A stretch of 64,000 nt of DNA from Aquilaria yunnanensis (Eukaryota > Streptophyta > Magnoliopsida > Malvales > Thymelaeaceae), in contig CM077594.1 in NCBI GenBank assembly GCA_039654915.1, positions 101,074,893 through 101,138,892 on the forward strand, given 5' to 3'. Made by a program: the position numbers and the translations under genes. The notes below the pieces were generated by a model that had not been told where the DNA came from, did not search any database, and saw only the letters and a program-made list of their open reading frames with translations. This document shows, piece by piece, positions 29,745 to 43,794 of the stretch (its first letter is position 1; the number at the start of each line of letters is the position of its first letter).

Positions 29745-30524
29745 ACTCATAATTTTTTATCAATGTACTGTTTTAGACCATATTCTACATTTTTTTGTAT
29801 AAGACATTCCTAACGTTCTAAAAAAATACTATTTTAAACCTTATATAGACAGAAACAGTTAATATGAACAGAAAACACCATGCTGCATTCAGTGTCCACG
29901 ATACAATAATCAGATGATTTCGGGAACGTGGAAAAGAAAGAAAAAAATTTAAAAAAAAAAAAACTTGAAAAGAAAACCATCGGCCGCCAACTATCCGCCT
30001 GTTTGACAAATCCTCCACTGGCATCCATCTGATCATCGATTTTTGACCTCCACCAGACAGCAGATCCAAAGCTCCCGATTGTGCTCGCCTTGCCGATTTC
30101 TTCCTCTTCTCTGCTCCGATTATTGCTACGGTTTGAACTTTCTCTGCTCCAATTCAGTGGAGACACGCCTAATTCGCGTCTAGTCCCACTGTCCTCATCT
30201 CCGCCCTTATCATCTCCACCCTTATCTCTCCCATCCCGCTTCCGGCGCTATATCTATCGACTCTCCTGATGCCCTCATGCAGGGTGGGGAAGGAGGGGAG
30301 GCGGACAAGGAGGAGGAGCGGCGGACGACGGGTGGCCTGGGCTTGAATCGACTTAATCTAGTGGTGGCGAATTGACGATTCTGGAGAAGGAGGATGGGCG
30401 GATGACGCGAGAAGTGGCGGACAAGGAGGAGGAGGGGAGACGAAGGGTGGCAGAGGGAGCCGAAGTGGTGCAGCGACGATTGGTGAAGGCGGCAGGAGGC
30501 TGGGCGGCAGCGGTTGGCGTTTTC

Positions 30525-30559
<35 letters not shown>

Positions 30560-30800
30560 TTTTTTTATTATTTTTCTTGCTTTTCACGTCATTGCCAGCA
30601 GTTAAATATTGTGCCACCAAATAAATCGTGCGTGCTGGTGTGCCAGATGACTTTTCATTTACATTAACAGTTTTCGTCCACATAAGATTAAAATCAGTTC
30701 ACTTTTAGAAGGTTAAGAATGCCATATACGAAAAATATAGGTTGGGGTCTAAAATGATACAACAATAAAATGTTAGGGGCCATAATTGTAATTTACTCTT
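29745..30800. mobile_element. Long-TIR element with GC-rich cargo
   Basis: The left end (TTTTAGACCATATTCTACAT, then GTATAAGACATTCCTAACG, AACAGTTAATATGAACAG) matches the inverted right end. On the minus strand from about 30790 that end reads TTTTAGACCCCAACCTATAT, then ATGGCATTCTTAACC and AACTGTTAATGTAAATG. The interior, 29990-30520, is markedly GC- and C/T-rich compared with its surroundings. Its open frames on both strands (30081-30269 +, 30222-30683 -) show no domain. Captured gene DNA is likely, but its source is unknown. Confidence 0.6.
30529..30558. repeat. (ATT)n microsatellite
   Basis: Ten ATT units lie inside the long-TIR element at 29745-30800. A second (ATT)n run lies near 31358-31380. 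Confidence 0.9.
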
Positions 30801-33800
30801 TCAAGAACAAATATACTATATTTGTGACTTCGGAATAATTTTATAGCACGAGATATAATTTAAGAATAAGCAGTAGAATTAGCCTACATTTATGGTTTTA
30901 ATCCTGTAAAGTGAAACTGGAAAATTGATTTTTATTTTTCAAAAAATGCAAAAATAAATTTGAAGATAAGGGCATTAAAGGCCCTTTGGAAAATGGATCA
31001 TCCGTTTGACGATAAGCGATTAACTTCTCAATTCCTTAGCTGAATGGTTAAAAAACATAAATTACATAGAACTTTATTCACATAAAATTACTGAAAAAAT
31101 AGTATATAAACATCACATGTATACACCATAGACCCTATCTTCTCAAATGTGAACACCGTTTATACAGTATCATATTTTCCAGTTCCTTAGACTTTGAAGA
31201 AACGTAAACGCAATTATACAAACATGATTGTCTAAAGATCATGGTTCATGATAAAAATACTCATGTTAAATCGGATTAAAATATAGTTGGAGGTTTTTTT
31301 AAACTCGGAAAGAGTTTGAACCTCCATATTAAAGTTGATCATTAGTATTTCGACATATTATTATTATTATTATTATTATTGCGATAATTGATTTTATTAC
31401 ATCTATTGTTATACGAGATAAAAATATGTTCTGAAACAGTATGTCAGCTTATGAAAGAACAATCTCGTACACCAGTAACTCCAAAAGAAATGACCAGAAA
31501 AATTATTCTTAATGGTAATAAATGATACAAATGGTACTCCTACAAAGGGAAAAATAAAAGAAAAACTGAAGTTTCCAAGTTTTGCATCTCACAGTGAATA
31601 ACAAACAAACATTCTCCTTTAGACACGTCGGAACTTTGAGGGTAAGTACCTGATCTCTATCTAGTTTTAGAAGTCACAAAACACTGCCAGACTTTTTACA
31701 GGAGGGGGGGAACAGAAAAAAGAAAAGAAAAAGAAAGAAAGGATGAGAAAAGAAAGGCCCAGACCAGAGAGACTTGCAAGGGGCGAGTCTTTTACAAAGG
31801 AAATATGAAGGTAAGAAAAAAGTTGACCTATAAAGAGGGAGATAAACAAGAAGACGGTCACTTTGATTCATAGTGGTACATCGCAAAGCCCATGCGGAAA
31901 GGAGTAGGGGAGAGAGGCGACAATCCGGCCTAGCCGTATTATTTGTTCTTCAGGAGGCGATAAATACTGGCACGAGGCGAAGCAATGGACCAACAACATT
32001 AGCTGCGTCGATTACCGTCTGTGGCGAGTAGAGAGGTAACCTACAGCACATAAATCGACCAAACAAATCATCAATACGCGGCCCTTTTTTCTATAAAAGA
32101 TTCGTCACTTTGAGAGCCGATAGCTAAGACCAAACGCAACGAAACGAAACGAAACATATCATTGCTCTGCATCATCTCACCACAACATGTAAGCAACCAT
32201 TTCTTCTACTAACAATAACAGCATCCAAAGATCGTGCTTCTTCAAACCATCAAAGCCAAACCGGATGGTTCGGGTAGTTCTGAGTATCATGTTGATGACA
32301 TTTATTTACCTGGTAAAAATGATGGGAAGACACTGCACTGATCGAGTTGTCATTGATTATAGTTAAGTCTTTAAATTAACTCTAAATTCTTCAATCAAAA
32401 CGAAACTCAATTGAGCCAGCCAAACTCACGTAGGCGTGTTAGAAGAAATCTGAAACAGTAATTGATAGGAAAGCACCAAAATTTAGGGGACCTGACTCGC
32501 ATTATCCAGCAATTATTTCAGTTGGTCATCCAGCTAATTTTTTAAACCTTTGCTAGCTTTATTGGTCCATTTCGCAGGGAAACTAGTCCCCTAACAATTG
32601 ATTAACGGATCAAGAGAACCGAATACCGGAGCAAGAGAACGAATACCTTAATGTTGCTGGCAAATTGTACTCAAACTTAGCACATATATGCAGAAGCTGA
32701 CGAATAAAAGCTCTTTAACCGTTCAAAAATTTATATTTCAGATTTAGTAATCGTTTGACAATATGGTGTAAAGGATTAAGTTCCCAGCAACCAGCAACTC
32801 ATGTACGCCTAACACCTTCAATAGTTAGCAGACTATCTCGATAAGAGCTCAAAATCATATTATCGAACTTCGTCAACTTCACTGAGATCCTTGGAAGAAA
32901 CTACCCAGCCAACTCAAAATTCATCTGTATTTAAGCCAGCCTAGACTTCCGGGTTTTAATTCATTCTAAAACCACCAAAATTTAAAACCCCAACATCATA
33001 CTGACTGTAAGACTCCAACCAATTTGCAAATTCCTACCCAACACATTAACAAACTCTGGGCTACACCGCCTCTCATGATGCAGTGGCTCCCGCATGTAGC
33101 ACCGAAGAAGGATGAACCTCAACATGGCCAAACCATGTACGCTTCAATGATTGTAAAGCTAAGATGATGAACGATTAGAGGGAACACTAGCCTATGTTTG
33201 CAAAAAAAGCGGCTCCTGATGTTGCCTTTTCCGGAGCAGAACGCAGAGCATTTCCAAGATGGACTCTCAGCTTCATTCAAGAAACGGGCAAATTTGGCAG
33301 TTAAACACAGATAGGCGGTCGCAACTGGAACGTAGGCTTTTGTGTTTTTATCAGAGGCATGATAACATTTGGTGGACCGCAACTGGTAAATGCCTAAATT
33401 AAACAGCTCTGCACACGGGTCCTAAATCTGAATAAACGGTCATTGTGTTAATCACTGCAAGAGAATTGAACATGGACCATACGACACCTATTAAAAACTT
33501 TTATAACTGAAGTTGGCAACGTTGATGGGAAGCCATCAGCATTACAACAATTTAGCTGCACCATCTGTGGTGGCTTCACTCATGAAGGGTTGAACCATCT
33601 GATTAGTGAAGTATTTTATTTAACTCAATACATAGACGCCAGTTTCAGATGGCATGGAACTGGGATGCACAAGTTTTGGATCTTCATTAGAAAGCTCGAA
33701 GAGATTTGATAATAAAGTTTTTCGCCCTAGCAATAACTATATGTTCAAATTTTAGCACGTCTAACTGATCAGAACTTGAGGAGTATGAAAAATGTGAGCG

Positions 33801-35021
33801 CCCCAGCAATCTTTCTAAAGTGCTAGCCGTATAAAAAAGTTTTCTCTAGGTGTATCATTCTCTTATTTAGTTTTAACTCCACTTCACAAAATGCAATTAC
33901 AATCACAGTACTTACAACAATAAGTATTAAAGGGCTACCACTACAACACATGGCTCAGCATGATCTATAATGACAAAAAAGACTACCTTAAACAATCCAA
34001 CCAAGCAGTAAGAAAACAGTAAGCTCAACATATACAAACAGACAACGCACCATAGATGTCAGAATAATAAAAGAAGTAATAAACACAGACAAGAAAAACA
34101 AACATAAGGCAAACTATAAACATAAGAACTACTTGCACATAGAAGCAACAGACACAAAAGAACTGGAAAGGAAAACAAAGAGAGTTAAATCATATAAATC
34201 CACAGACAACTTTTGAATCATGAAACCCAAAACTTCGGACTGAAATGATAAAAAGAAACTTGGGTATTAGGTTTCAAATATTCATATCATATGCACCCAA
34301 ACAGCATCAAATTAGCCAGAAAGATAAATGTTCCAAGAGATGGAACAATCACAAAAAGAGGAGAAGACAAACTTCTAGTGGGTAGTAGGCAATCTCCAAG
34401 ACCAAAGAAGGAATCTGGGCAAAACAATTAGACTAATGATGCACCATCAGACACTTAAAATCGCTCTTAAAACAACTACATGCGAGGAAAATCTCCCCAG
34501 CCACTTGATTATTTTCTTGATAAAGAAATTTCCACCAACAAATCCCCCAAAGAAACCTCCATTCGCAATTGAAATAGTATCCCATGACCTAATTGACTAC
34601 TAAGGCAAATCCATCAAACAAAGACTTCAAAAGATTTTCTAAGAGAAACCACTATGGACTCCACCATATGGGATCAGACCCCTCCCATCACAGAACTAGC
34701 CTTTTTACAACACCTCAAGTGCAACCAAAAAGTAAGATGCTGACACCAACCTTCAATTAGCATCCGTTTATATACTCAATTAAGACTAATGTCTCACAGA
34801 AGTACTGAAAGCATGAATATGCAACCTAAAGAACAAGAGACCATATAACTAGCAACTTTAATAGCAGTATCAAACCAAAATCCACTGAAACAAGACAAAT
34901 CCTAATAAATAAAGAATCTAACATGTGATAGCTCACAGTAAATAAGATGCAATCAAATCAAGCATGCAGGAAGAAATATTTGCGCCAAGTAAAATTACCT
35001 AGTTGAAGCCACTAAGAGATC
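30801..35021. other. Intergenic tract 3' of the FPA-like gene
   Basis: No gene is supported. Short blocks of mixed composition at 31890-32180 and 33050-33400 stand out from the AT-rich background and could be untranslated or non-coding transcript sequence. No splice-consistent frame was found. The stretch next to 35021 probably contains the FPA 3' untranslated region. Confidence 0.45.
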
Positions 35022-38000
35022 TCAAGGCTGACTGCCTGCTCCCAGTCCACCTGGAGTGTTGGTTTGCTGTTGCTGCTGCTGCTGTATCTGTCGAAGGAGG
35101 TCAGCTGCAAATTGTAGTGTTGATTGATATCTCTGGTTCTTATCAAGCTCCCCGTCTGATGTGCTCTGACCAGCCCCAGCTCCAGAGAGGACAGATTGCA
35201 AATGTTGCACTTGGTTTGGAGGTTCAGTACTCACTCTATCAGCTGATGATTGCATCAAGTTTTGTGGTTGGGGAATATTGACCACATGAACATGATTAGA
35301 CATGGCATTAGGATCATTGGATTGCTGAAAAGTGGATGAACCATAGAATGCAGATGCATCTGTTCCATGCATCATTCCATAGTCAGACTGATATGGAAGA
35401 CCAACTGTTCCAGAAACAGCATTCGCATTTTGGGGTGGTGCACTCAAATTCGTAGCAAATGCCCTTGAAGTTGCCATTACTTGATTTGTACCAAGTGTAG
35501 CTTCCTGAAATTGAGAGTGGCTATTAAGCATTTGGGAAGAATGGCTTGGGATACCAAGTTGTGATGAATACTGCTGAAGTGGTGCTGCTTGGGATAGAGA
35601 ATTGAAGTGACTCCCAAATTGCTGCAAAGAATGGGTCACAGGCTCAGAAGCTTGCTGATCCTGGCTCCAAGCTTGTGATGCTACTCTACCATGTGCAACA
35701 GTCTGTGCAACTGAAGTTTGACCTGCTGATGACACTACCAAACTCTGAGTAACTAGAGATGATGGCTGTGAGGTAGCTGGAAGGAGAGAAGTTAGAGTGG
35801 CTATGAGATCTGGTGTTAGACTAACTCCACTTTGGGATATTACCGGAGCACTATTAGATAAATGGTTTTGCAAAGGCGATTGTCCAATGGATCTTTGGGG
35901 AGGCTTACTCTCCTCAGGCATCAACCTTCCATAATCCATATGTGAAACCTGCTCTTCTTTTGAAGGTGGAAGATTATAATCAGCCCGCGTAAGTAGCTGA
36001 TGCTGAACTGATGCTGTGCTCGGTAACTGAGGAGGCAACTTCAAGACGACCCCATAAAGCCTTTCAGGTCCCTTTACTCTTAAAACCGTTGTCAAGAAAT
36101 CTGATGGGGGTACCAGGAACATGGTAGTTCCATCATGAAACTTTGCAACTCCAGCTCTGTTTTTAGAACCAAGGTAGCGAAGGAACTCAGTATAGGAGGC
36201 AAAATCATCTTCACTGTCCGGCAAGAAGAATACAATGTCAAACCCGATAGCTTCGGCACAGTGTTTTGCAAGCATATCCAGTCCAGTTCTGGCTGAGCAA
36301 TTAACAACTTCTGGACTGTAAACATTAAATAAAAGTTAGCAATTATCCCTCTAGAAAGAAGAGAGAGCATTTTGTGGGAATGAAAATATCTATTGAAGAC
36401 AACTTAAGTTTGAAAGTTATTAATCCCTAGTAAGCAAATCAAAGAATTTAAACGACTTATTGTAACATGATAAAAGAGAAATTCACAGAATAAGTCCATC
36501 ACTATCAACAAAATCGTTTTCCCTTACTCGCAAATGTGTCTGCAACATTTATATATTCCCACATTTTTCAACCTTGAGGCTTAGTCGAAATTGCATTTAT
36601 CCACCTCCTGTTCTAGAAACCTCTTAAGAACCCCCTGAGGTTTCAATAAACCTACAGTTACCCCCCTTCCCAGAAAGTCCATTTTGGGGGTTAAAACCAA
36701 TAGATTAATTATACTTTGAGGCCCAAGCTTTTAGTTATTGTTTAAGATTTCTCCTTAACATATAATCTACTTCATAAATTGTATGTTTCAAATGACATGA
36801 TATATTTTGTACATAGTTCCTTTTAACTCACCTTTTTTCAAAGATTTTTCCTTATGCTTCAATTTTTACTTACTTTTCATTATCCGCACTTATTTTTTAT
36901 TGATTATAGTATTTTCTTGTTAAGTTTTAACTAGGAATCAAACTGTGCCTATAATGTTTTATTTTTAATTCAAAAATGAGGAAAAGATGGGTAGTTGCTC
37001 AATTTTGATTGAAATTAAATTAATTATGAAAAATCACATATTTTTTGTAAGGTAAATACTAACACTAAAAATGCAAGGTCGACAATAGTTAATTTTCTAC
37101 TTTTGATGTCAATAAGAAAATAAAAGATATCCTATTAGTTATGCAATTTGTAAAGGTAAAAGAATTGACTAAATCTATGACTTCTAGAGCATTTTTTAGT
37201 TTAAGGAAATTAATAACCATTTTAGTTAAATAAGACACTCTTAAAAAGTGCTTAATTAATTTAAAAATATATAAATATAAAAACACAAGAAAATCACAAA
37301 TCATCCAAATTCAAACGTGAAGAATTTTAAAGTTTACATCTTATTTGAGGAACAGCCCTTATAATTACTTCTCTTTTAGCTTTAGGAGGAAAATCCTAAT
37401 AAGCAGATGGTACTGTAACAAACATGTTACCGTATCCAATTGAAGCACTTGACATCACGTATAATGGTCCTTAGCTTTAATAGGTACCCTAACAAATTCT
37501 GAAAAAATGTGAGAATGAAAAGAAAAGGAGAATAATAGCCAATTAAAAAAATGGTGTTATTAATTAAAGGGAACTAAAAATTTGAAAGTATATAAAAAAA
37601 AAAATAAGTACAGAGATTCAAAAGTAAACCAGAAAAGAACGTTAAATGATTTAAGGAAAAAATGACTGAAAAAGGTAAGCTAAAAGGAACAATATATAAC
37701 AGTATATTATTTCATTTGAAAAATAGAATTTATGAAGTAATTTGTATGTCAAGGAGAAATCTTAAACAATAACTATAAGCTAGGACCTCAAAGTGTAATT
37801 AATGCATTGGTTTTAACCTCCAAAATGAACTTTAGTGGGGTAACTATAGGTTTATTGAAACCTCAGGGGTTTTTTTAAGAGGTTTCTGAAACAGGGAGGG
37901 ACTGTAATTTTGACTAAACCTCAGGGGGCATTTTTGTAATTTTCCCTCATAAAGTCCAAAGATGACCAGAAATTTTGCAGACAATCTGCAGTACACAACT

Positions 38001-41000
38001 ACTGTATTTCAGAGACAATTAATGAGGATTGTTATCGATGATTAAAATAATAATGAGGATAGAAGAAGTTCCTGGATTCATGAATAAGAGAATCCATTGT
38101 TTGGTTCTTGCTAAACCAATAATCAGTTTTGACAAGGTGCTCTAAAACCATTTTAAACGCATCCTTCAGGATACAACTCATTCGGGCGAATAAAATAAAA
38201 TCTTCAGGTTCTTATCAAGCAAATGAACAACTTCTAGAGCATGGAGCAAATGAATAGACCATCCGAAATCATTCTTGGAAACCTCATTCAGTAAACACTG
38301 ACCCAGAAGGTTTAGAACACCATATGTGAAGTTGAACAGAATTTTTACAAGCAAATTGATTTTTTCCAAAAGAAGATACCAATCAAAACCAAAAAAAGGC
38401 AATAAAATAACAAGAAAAAGTGATAAGCCTGGCCTAGTCTGTAAATCACACACCTGCTACCAAAATGAAGAACACAAAAAAGTAGAATATCAAACAGAAA
38501 CCAAAGTAATGAAGCAAGGAACTTACAGCTCAGTTTCTATTTCCTTCCCAAACAGGATGCACCGAGCATGACAAACAGGTGTTCCACCCTTGGCAATAAT
38601 GCCACGCCATATGCAGTCATTATCTCCATCAATTCCAGGACTTCGTCGATTCCTGCCTTGAACATTCATAAATGGGCCAGCCCCCCCATCAATTATTGGG
38701 CCAAGCCGATATGACCGCTCCAAACCCACACCAAGACCATCAATCTTTCTTAAAGGAAAAGCAGTTTCATCAACAGGTGGAGAAGCTTCAATTCTTGAAC
38801 GTTTTGCATCTCTCTGCAGCTGAGTAGCATCATAAACATCCCACGATCCAGATGCTTGTCTCATTGAAGGCCTGATACCATGTACAGAAGATGGGAGAGT
38901 AGGTGAGGCCCTTCTCCAGTCCGGACCCAAGGGACCAACATCAGGATATTCTGAACCTGGGAGCAGGGACTCGAAACTACCCTGATGTCCAAGAGGCCGA
39001 ACAGGTTGTCCGAGAATGCTGCCCCCTGGCATTGTACTTGAAAGCACTGGGTGATTTGGACCAAGCATATCCATCTGTGAAGACCTAAAATGTTCGTTGA
39101 AGAAAACATCTGGTCTAGGTCCTTTTTCACCTGAATGAAAACCAGGGTATTCCTTACCCGGTGCCAGCTCACTACTTGAATACATAATTGTGATTCTTGG
39201 ATCATTGAATAATCTACCTTGCAATCCCTCCTTTGCACGCCTAGCTTCCTCCACACTCCTGAATTCCACAAATGAATAATGCCTTGAAGGAAAACTCTTT
39301 ATTCTCTCAATCTCACCAAACAGTATCATAGCATTATGAAGCATTTGTTCATCAATCTGTACAGAGGGAGGGTATCCAACCCACAAGACCTTACTAGGTT
39401 GGCCATCTCCTTTACGGCCTCCTAAATGAGGATACTGCAAAGTTCATATGATAACATGTAAGAGCATAAAATGAGACCAAAAGTTTACAGCATTCTCTAG
39501 TTAGTTCCAGCTTAGAATGCCATAGTTTTTTGGCACCAAAGCCTAATTCTTATTCCAAAGCTAAATGTCCAAGATAAAAACAATTCATAGATGTTATAGA
39601 ATTGTAGGTGGCAAAATGAGACTTACTGGCCTCTTAGCTCCAGAAGTATAACTATCTGTTACTCTGCCAGAAAAAGACCCATCTCTGGACTCATGGGAGC
39701 TAGGCCATTGTTCCTGACAACACAATAAACCATTAAAATTTAAGCCAATTAACAACTTACTCAACTGAACTTCAAATAATAATAATAATAATGATAATAC
39801 CAGATTGATTTGAATCAGTCACATTCATCTTTTTTCACATATTCATTACATAACAGAAATAGGATACATGTCAAAAAGCAGTAGGCATATTTCCAATGTT
39901 ATATGCAATTCAGACCAGCTTATAGTGAAACTGAACATAATTTTATTAAACTCCAAAAATTTTCAGTTATAAAAACAATGCACTAATATATTATTTCTAC
40001 ATTAATGAAACAGAAAATGTACTTGGCCAACCCATTAAAAAAAAAGAGAAATCACTAGCTCATATACTCAAACAGAATTATGATAATTTCACAATATCTA
40101 GCATCAAACATTCTCCACCCAGAAACAGAACTAAAATTTCTAGAAACTAGTTACCCTTCTTGATGGATGTGAACGTAAGAAATCCACACGTATTTGATCA
40201 CCACCTATCCGCTTCCCATTCATGTTTCTGATTGCCTGGGAAGCATCTTCCAATCTAACATACTCCACATATGCTGTACTGCGTTCTCTGAGAAACCTGA
40301 AATCCTCAATCTTACCAAACTTTAGAAACTCCTCTTCTAGCTCTTCCTTTGACACAGATGGGCTAATTCCACCAACCCAAAGACTCTTGCAGGGTTTTGC
40401 CTGAAGAAAAAAGAAAAAAATTCAACACATCATGAGTGAAGATTCTTTAGAATAATGCAGATTGGCAGACCATGTATCTCCACACGCATACTATTGGAAG
40501 GAAAGAAATTGACTATTTCTAATTTGTCAAAAAGGTGCCAGGTGCAGCTAGGCACCAGAGGTCCTAACTTACAAGAACAATGTCTGACACAGCTAGGCAT
40601 AATTTTCTTTTCTCCTTTTATGATAGTTAATGCTCAATGGACATGTTAGTCTTCTTCAATAGAGAAAATGAAGTAGACCAATAGATAAAATCATCATATC
40701 AAACTTAATAAAAAAACAACACCTGACACAAGTAGAGGTCAATAAGATTAAAGCAGCTGAAACAATGATTAGCAATTGTTGTTTAATTGGACTCAAAAGA
40801 TAGGATAAGTAATATGGACATAAGACCAAAGTATCAAAAGTGAAATCTAAACCAAGGGAGAGATTCAGATGGATGACATGCTCAACTGTATTCTTTCAAA
40901 CTCCAACACATAACAAGATACTAGCAAGGAAGAAGCAGGTTGTACTGAGGTTTGAGTGACGAAACTCAGATGGATGACATGACAACTGTGTTCTTTCAAA

Positions 41001-43794
41001 CTCCAACACATAAGATATTAGCAAGGAAGAAGCAGGCTGTACTCAGATTTGAGTTAAGTCAGCATCTTCATATACTTTCTTTTTCCATTTAAGACAGAGA
41101 TTAGTAAAATGGAGGCATTGAAGTGGGGAAATCACAATTACCATGGTTTATTTTTTCAGACAGATGCATCTTACGAGAACTAGAATGTGAAAGCAAATAT
41201 AAGGAGTGAAAAAACACCTCCCAAATCCCAATACTCCTTTTAAGGAAAGTTCAAAACATGGACCACATGAGGAAGCTACGTGAAGCGTAACAAAGGAAGA
41301 GTTACTTCAAACTTGGTTTGCAACGATCATGGAAGGAAAGAATCAGGTGCTTCTAATTGGTAAAAGGTGCCAGTTTCTACTAGGCACCAAAGGTCCTAAT
41401 GCACAAGAAGCATGTCTGAGCAAACTAGGCACATTCTTTTTGTATCGAGGACAGATAGAAGTCAAACTATTACAAAACATTGACAAATAGAAGTTGCATG
41501 TGGTGCTTGCCATAAAAGCACCAGGCATGCTTTTGGCACACTTAAGGCAAGGCAGCTTCCCAAACCACTGATAGGCACCAGGGGCCTAGCGCCTACACCT
41601 CACAGCTTAGCCACATATTTGATAAAACTGTTCATCGTGTTCATACAATGACTTCAAATTAGATAGTAATACTGGTGCATTACAAGTACTTCTCTGAAAA
41701 TGACTTTCAGGGTTACAGGGCTATGAATAACAAGGGTTATGGGGCTATGAGTGACAACAACATGACAATGTGTGGGGAAGTTCTTCAAGCAACTACATAT
41801 TTGGCAATTAATTATTTTTGCATACACAAAAGCCTTGTTAAATGGATCTTTAATAGATGGGCCATGATAGAAGCATGATCATCTCCTTCCTTTTCCTTCA
41901 GTAACACTATTAAAAATTGTTTTTGGGAATAGATGTTTAGAATGGAAGCATTAGGGATTGGTAAGAAGCCCAATCCATGAATTATTGTGAGAACAAAAAT
42001 AAGCAATTGAATGAAGCATAAAGTTCAATGCATTTGTGCCTTGACAATTCATTCCTTAAATACAAATAGGTGCTTGAAAAACAGGTAAGTGAAGCTCATA
42101 GTCATTATATTTTGGACCTCAAAGGTTCTGATCACTGGTTACCTCACTGTGCAAAGGGATGGACTTCTTGTTGCTTCAATACTGACATCATCTGTGCACT
42201 AATATAGGTACTAAAGGTGTACATATTTGTCATAAGTTAGGTAGAAGGAGACCGCTTTAAAAGGGTGTAGCCTTTTAAACACAACTTAGATTCTAAGAAA
42301 GTAAAATATATGTCCATGTACTTTCATGGCCATGCTCGAGTAGCCCAGTAATAATGATATGAATAGCAAACCCTTTGTACTGGGTTCAAGCGTTTATGTT
42401 GTGTATGTGTACAGATGCTCAAATGTGGAACTCTGAACTCTATCACTGAAGAAGCTATAGTAGCCAGTATATAACCATCAAACTTGTCAACTCTTCTCAC
42501 AGTGTACGCCTTGCCTAAGCAGTCCAACACTGGCTTTTTATTGCATGCTTCAAGACCAAACAGCACTTTTGAATGTGGCCTATTTATCTGGAATAGAATC
42601 TATCAGCTTGAAGAAATCAAACATCAATTTTGTAATGGATAGCATCATGACCAAATCGGAGGAGTGCTCATTACTTTGGGAATGACCTCTGGTTTGTCGG
42701 GAAATAAATGAAACCGAAGATAATTTGATGAGACAAGGTTCTATAAGATGGAGGATAAATGTCAAGCCAGAAAAACATACAGCACTTGACTTCCCTTGCA
42801 AGCATTACTTCAAAGAAGGCTATCGAATCGAGCAATCTCAATTTGATTCACCTGTCGGCAGCCTTAATTGTCTTCTAACAAAAACAGACTGGCACAAATG
42901 AATAGCTTTCTTCCCGCCCCCAAACCAAAGTTTGAATGTCATGTTAATTAGAAATTTCATATTAGACGGTTTCAGGCCCAACATAAGCATAACTCACACG
43001 AGTCTCCCACCTGACAACGCCATTTAAATACGCCTACCCCAACTCATTGAGACTCAATTCAATTGACTCATTAGGTCTAAATATTCTTTCACAGATTTTT
43101 GCAAGATTATGTTGAGAGTCTGAAGAAAAAAGCCAATCGACTGCAACATGTTAAAGTTGTTTTTGAGTTTTGAAAATTCAGCTTCAGCTCAGCCCAAACT
43201 CCACTTTTGTTATGCGTAACACTAGAATCGCCGGTGAGCCTAACTAAAGGATGAGTTGTGTTACTTTGGTAGAAAACGCAGATCATTTCGATTCAGATGC
43301 ATAACGCACATCATTTGCTTATCTTTATCTAGAACAAACTCTAGTTGCAAGGCACGAATGTTGAAATAATTCCAGAAATCTGGATTGCCTCCCAAAGCAT
43401 GCCAAATACAGAATCTGTAAATCCACACGTACGAAACTAAAAAATTACGCAAGAGGTAGAAGTGAGCGCAACAACCTCGAAAGTAAAACCTAAGGAGACC
43501 TAAAAGATGAGAACCACAAACCGGTCGGGCAAACTCGATCTTAATCTGGGCGCCGTGCAAGGAGGCTCCCTGCAGCGCGTCTTTAGCAGCCTTGGCGTCC
43601 TCTACGTTCTTGAAGTGCACGAAAGCGAAGCTCCTGGCGGAGTAGGTGGTGACGTTATCGATTGGCCCGTAATTGCCAAACATCTCGATGAGATCGGAGT
43701 CGACCGTCTCGCCTGGTAGATTCCCGACCCAGAGATTGTTCGACGGAGTCTCCATGTGCTCAGAATCTTTCCCCAGCTTCGGCGCCATCGTCAT
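35022..43794 (-). CDS. FPA: FPA-type flowering-time regulator: three RRMs and a SPOC domain (5 exons)
   Basis: This is a nuclear RNA-binding protein of the spen family. In Arabidopsis, FPA promotes flowering through the autonomous pathway and controls poly(A) site choice. My exon model on the minus strand is 43794-43522, 40400-40155, 39713-39627, 39434-38527 and 36315-35022, totalling 2808 nt and 935 aa. RRM1 lies at about 19-90 (LWVGNLPGE and RSFAFVHF motifs), RRM2 at about 97-168 (LWVGGISPS) and RRM3 at about 218-290 (VLWVGYPPS). SPOC spans about 474-600 (from [15 protein letters not shown] to GVVLKLP). A Gln/Ser-rich tail with a Q9 run follows to the end. Each RRM starts near its own exon boundary. 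All junctions keep frame and no damage is seen. Intron 1 is 3.1 kb and intron 4 (36316-38526) contains a TIR element. Confidence 0.93.
36555..37955. mobile_element. Long-TIR element inside FPA intron 4
   Basis: The left arm (CTAGAAACCTCTTAAGAACC, CCCTGAGGTTTCAATAAACC, then GGGTTAAAACCAATAGATTA and AAGATTTCTCCTTAACATA) is mirrored by the right arm over roughly 350 bp. The right arm shows TATGTCAAGGAGAAATCTTA, AATGCATTGGTTTTAACC and GGTTTATTGAAACCTCAGGG. The interior is AT-rich and non-coding. The well-conserved arms suggest a more recent insertion than the related element at 27085-28380. Confidence 0.75.
40401..43521 (-). other. Large first intron of the FPA-like gene
   Basis: This 3.1 kb intron separates RRM1 from RRM2. 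It contains two pairs of dispersed or tandem duplications. A block with TAGGCACCA, GGTCCTAA and CACAAGAA recurs near 40545-40605 and 41380-41435. A block with TTCTTTCAAACTCCAACACA and GCAAGGAAGAAGCAGG recurs near 40890-40945 and 40990-41045. In Arabidopsis, FPA limits its own expression by promoting poly(A) site use within intron 1; conservation of that control here is only an inference. Confidence 0.6.

Noticed and set aside
33164..33220. A possible C/D-box snoRNA (ATGATGA near 33165 and CTGA near 33214)
   Set aside because: The spacing is short, there is no terminal stem, and no D'/C' boxes or clear guide are visible.
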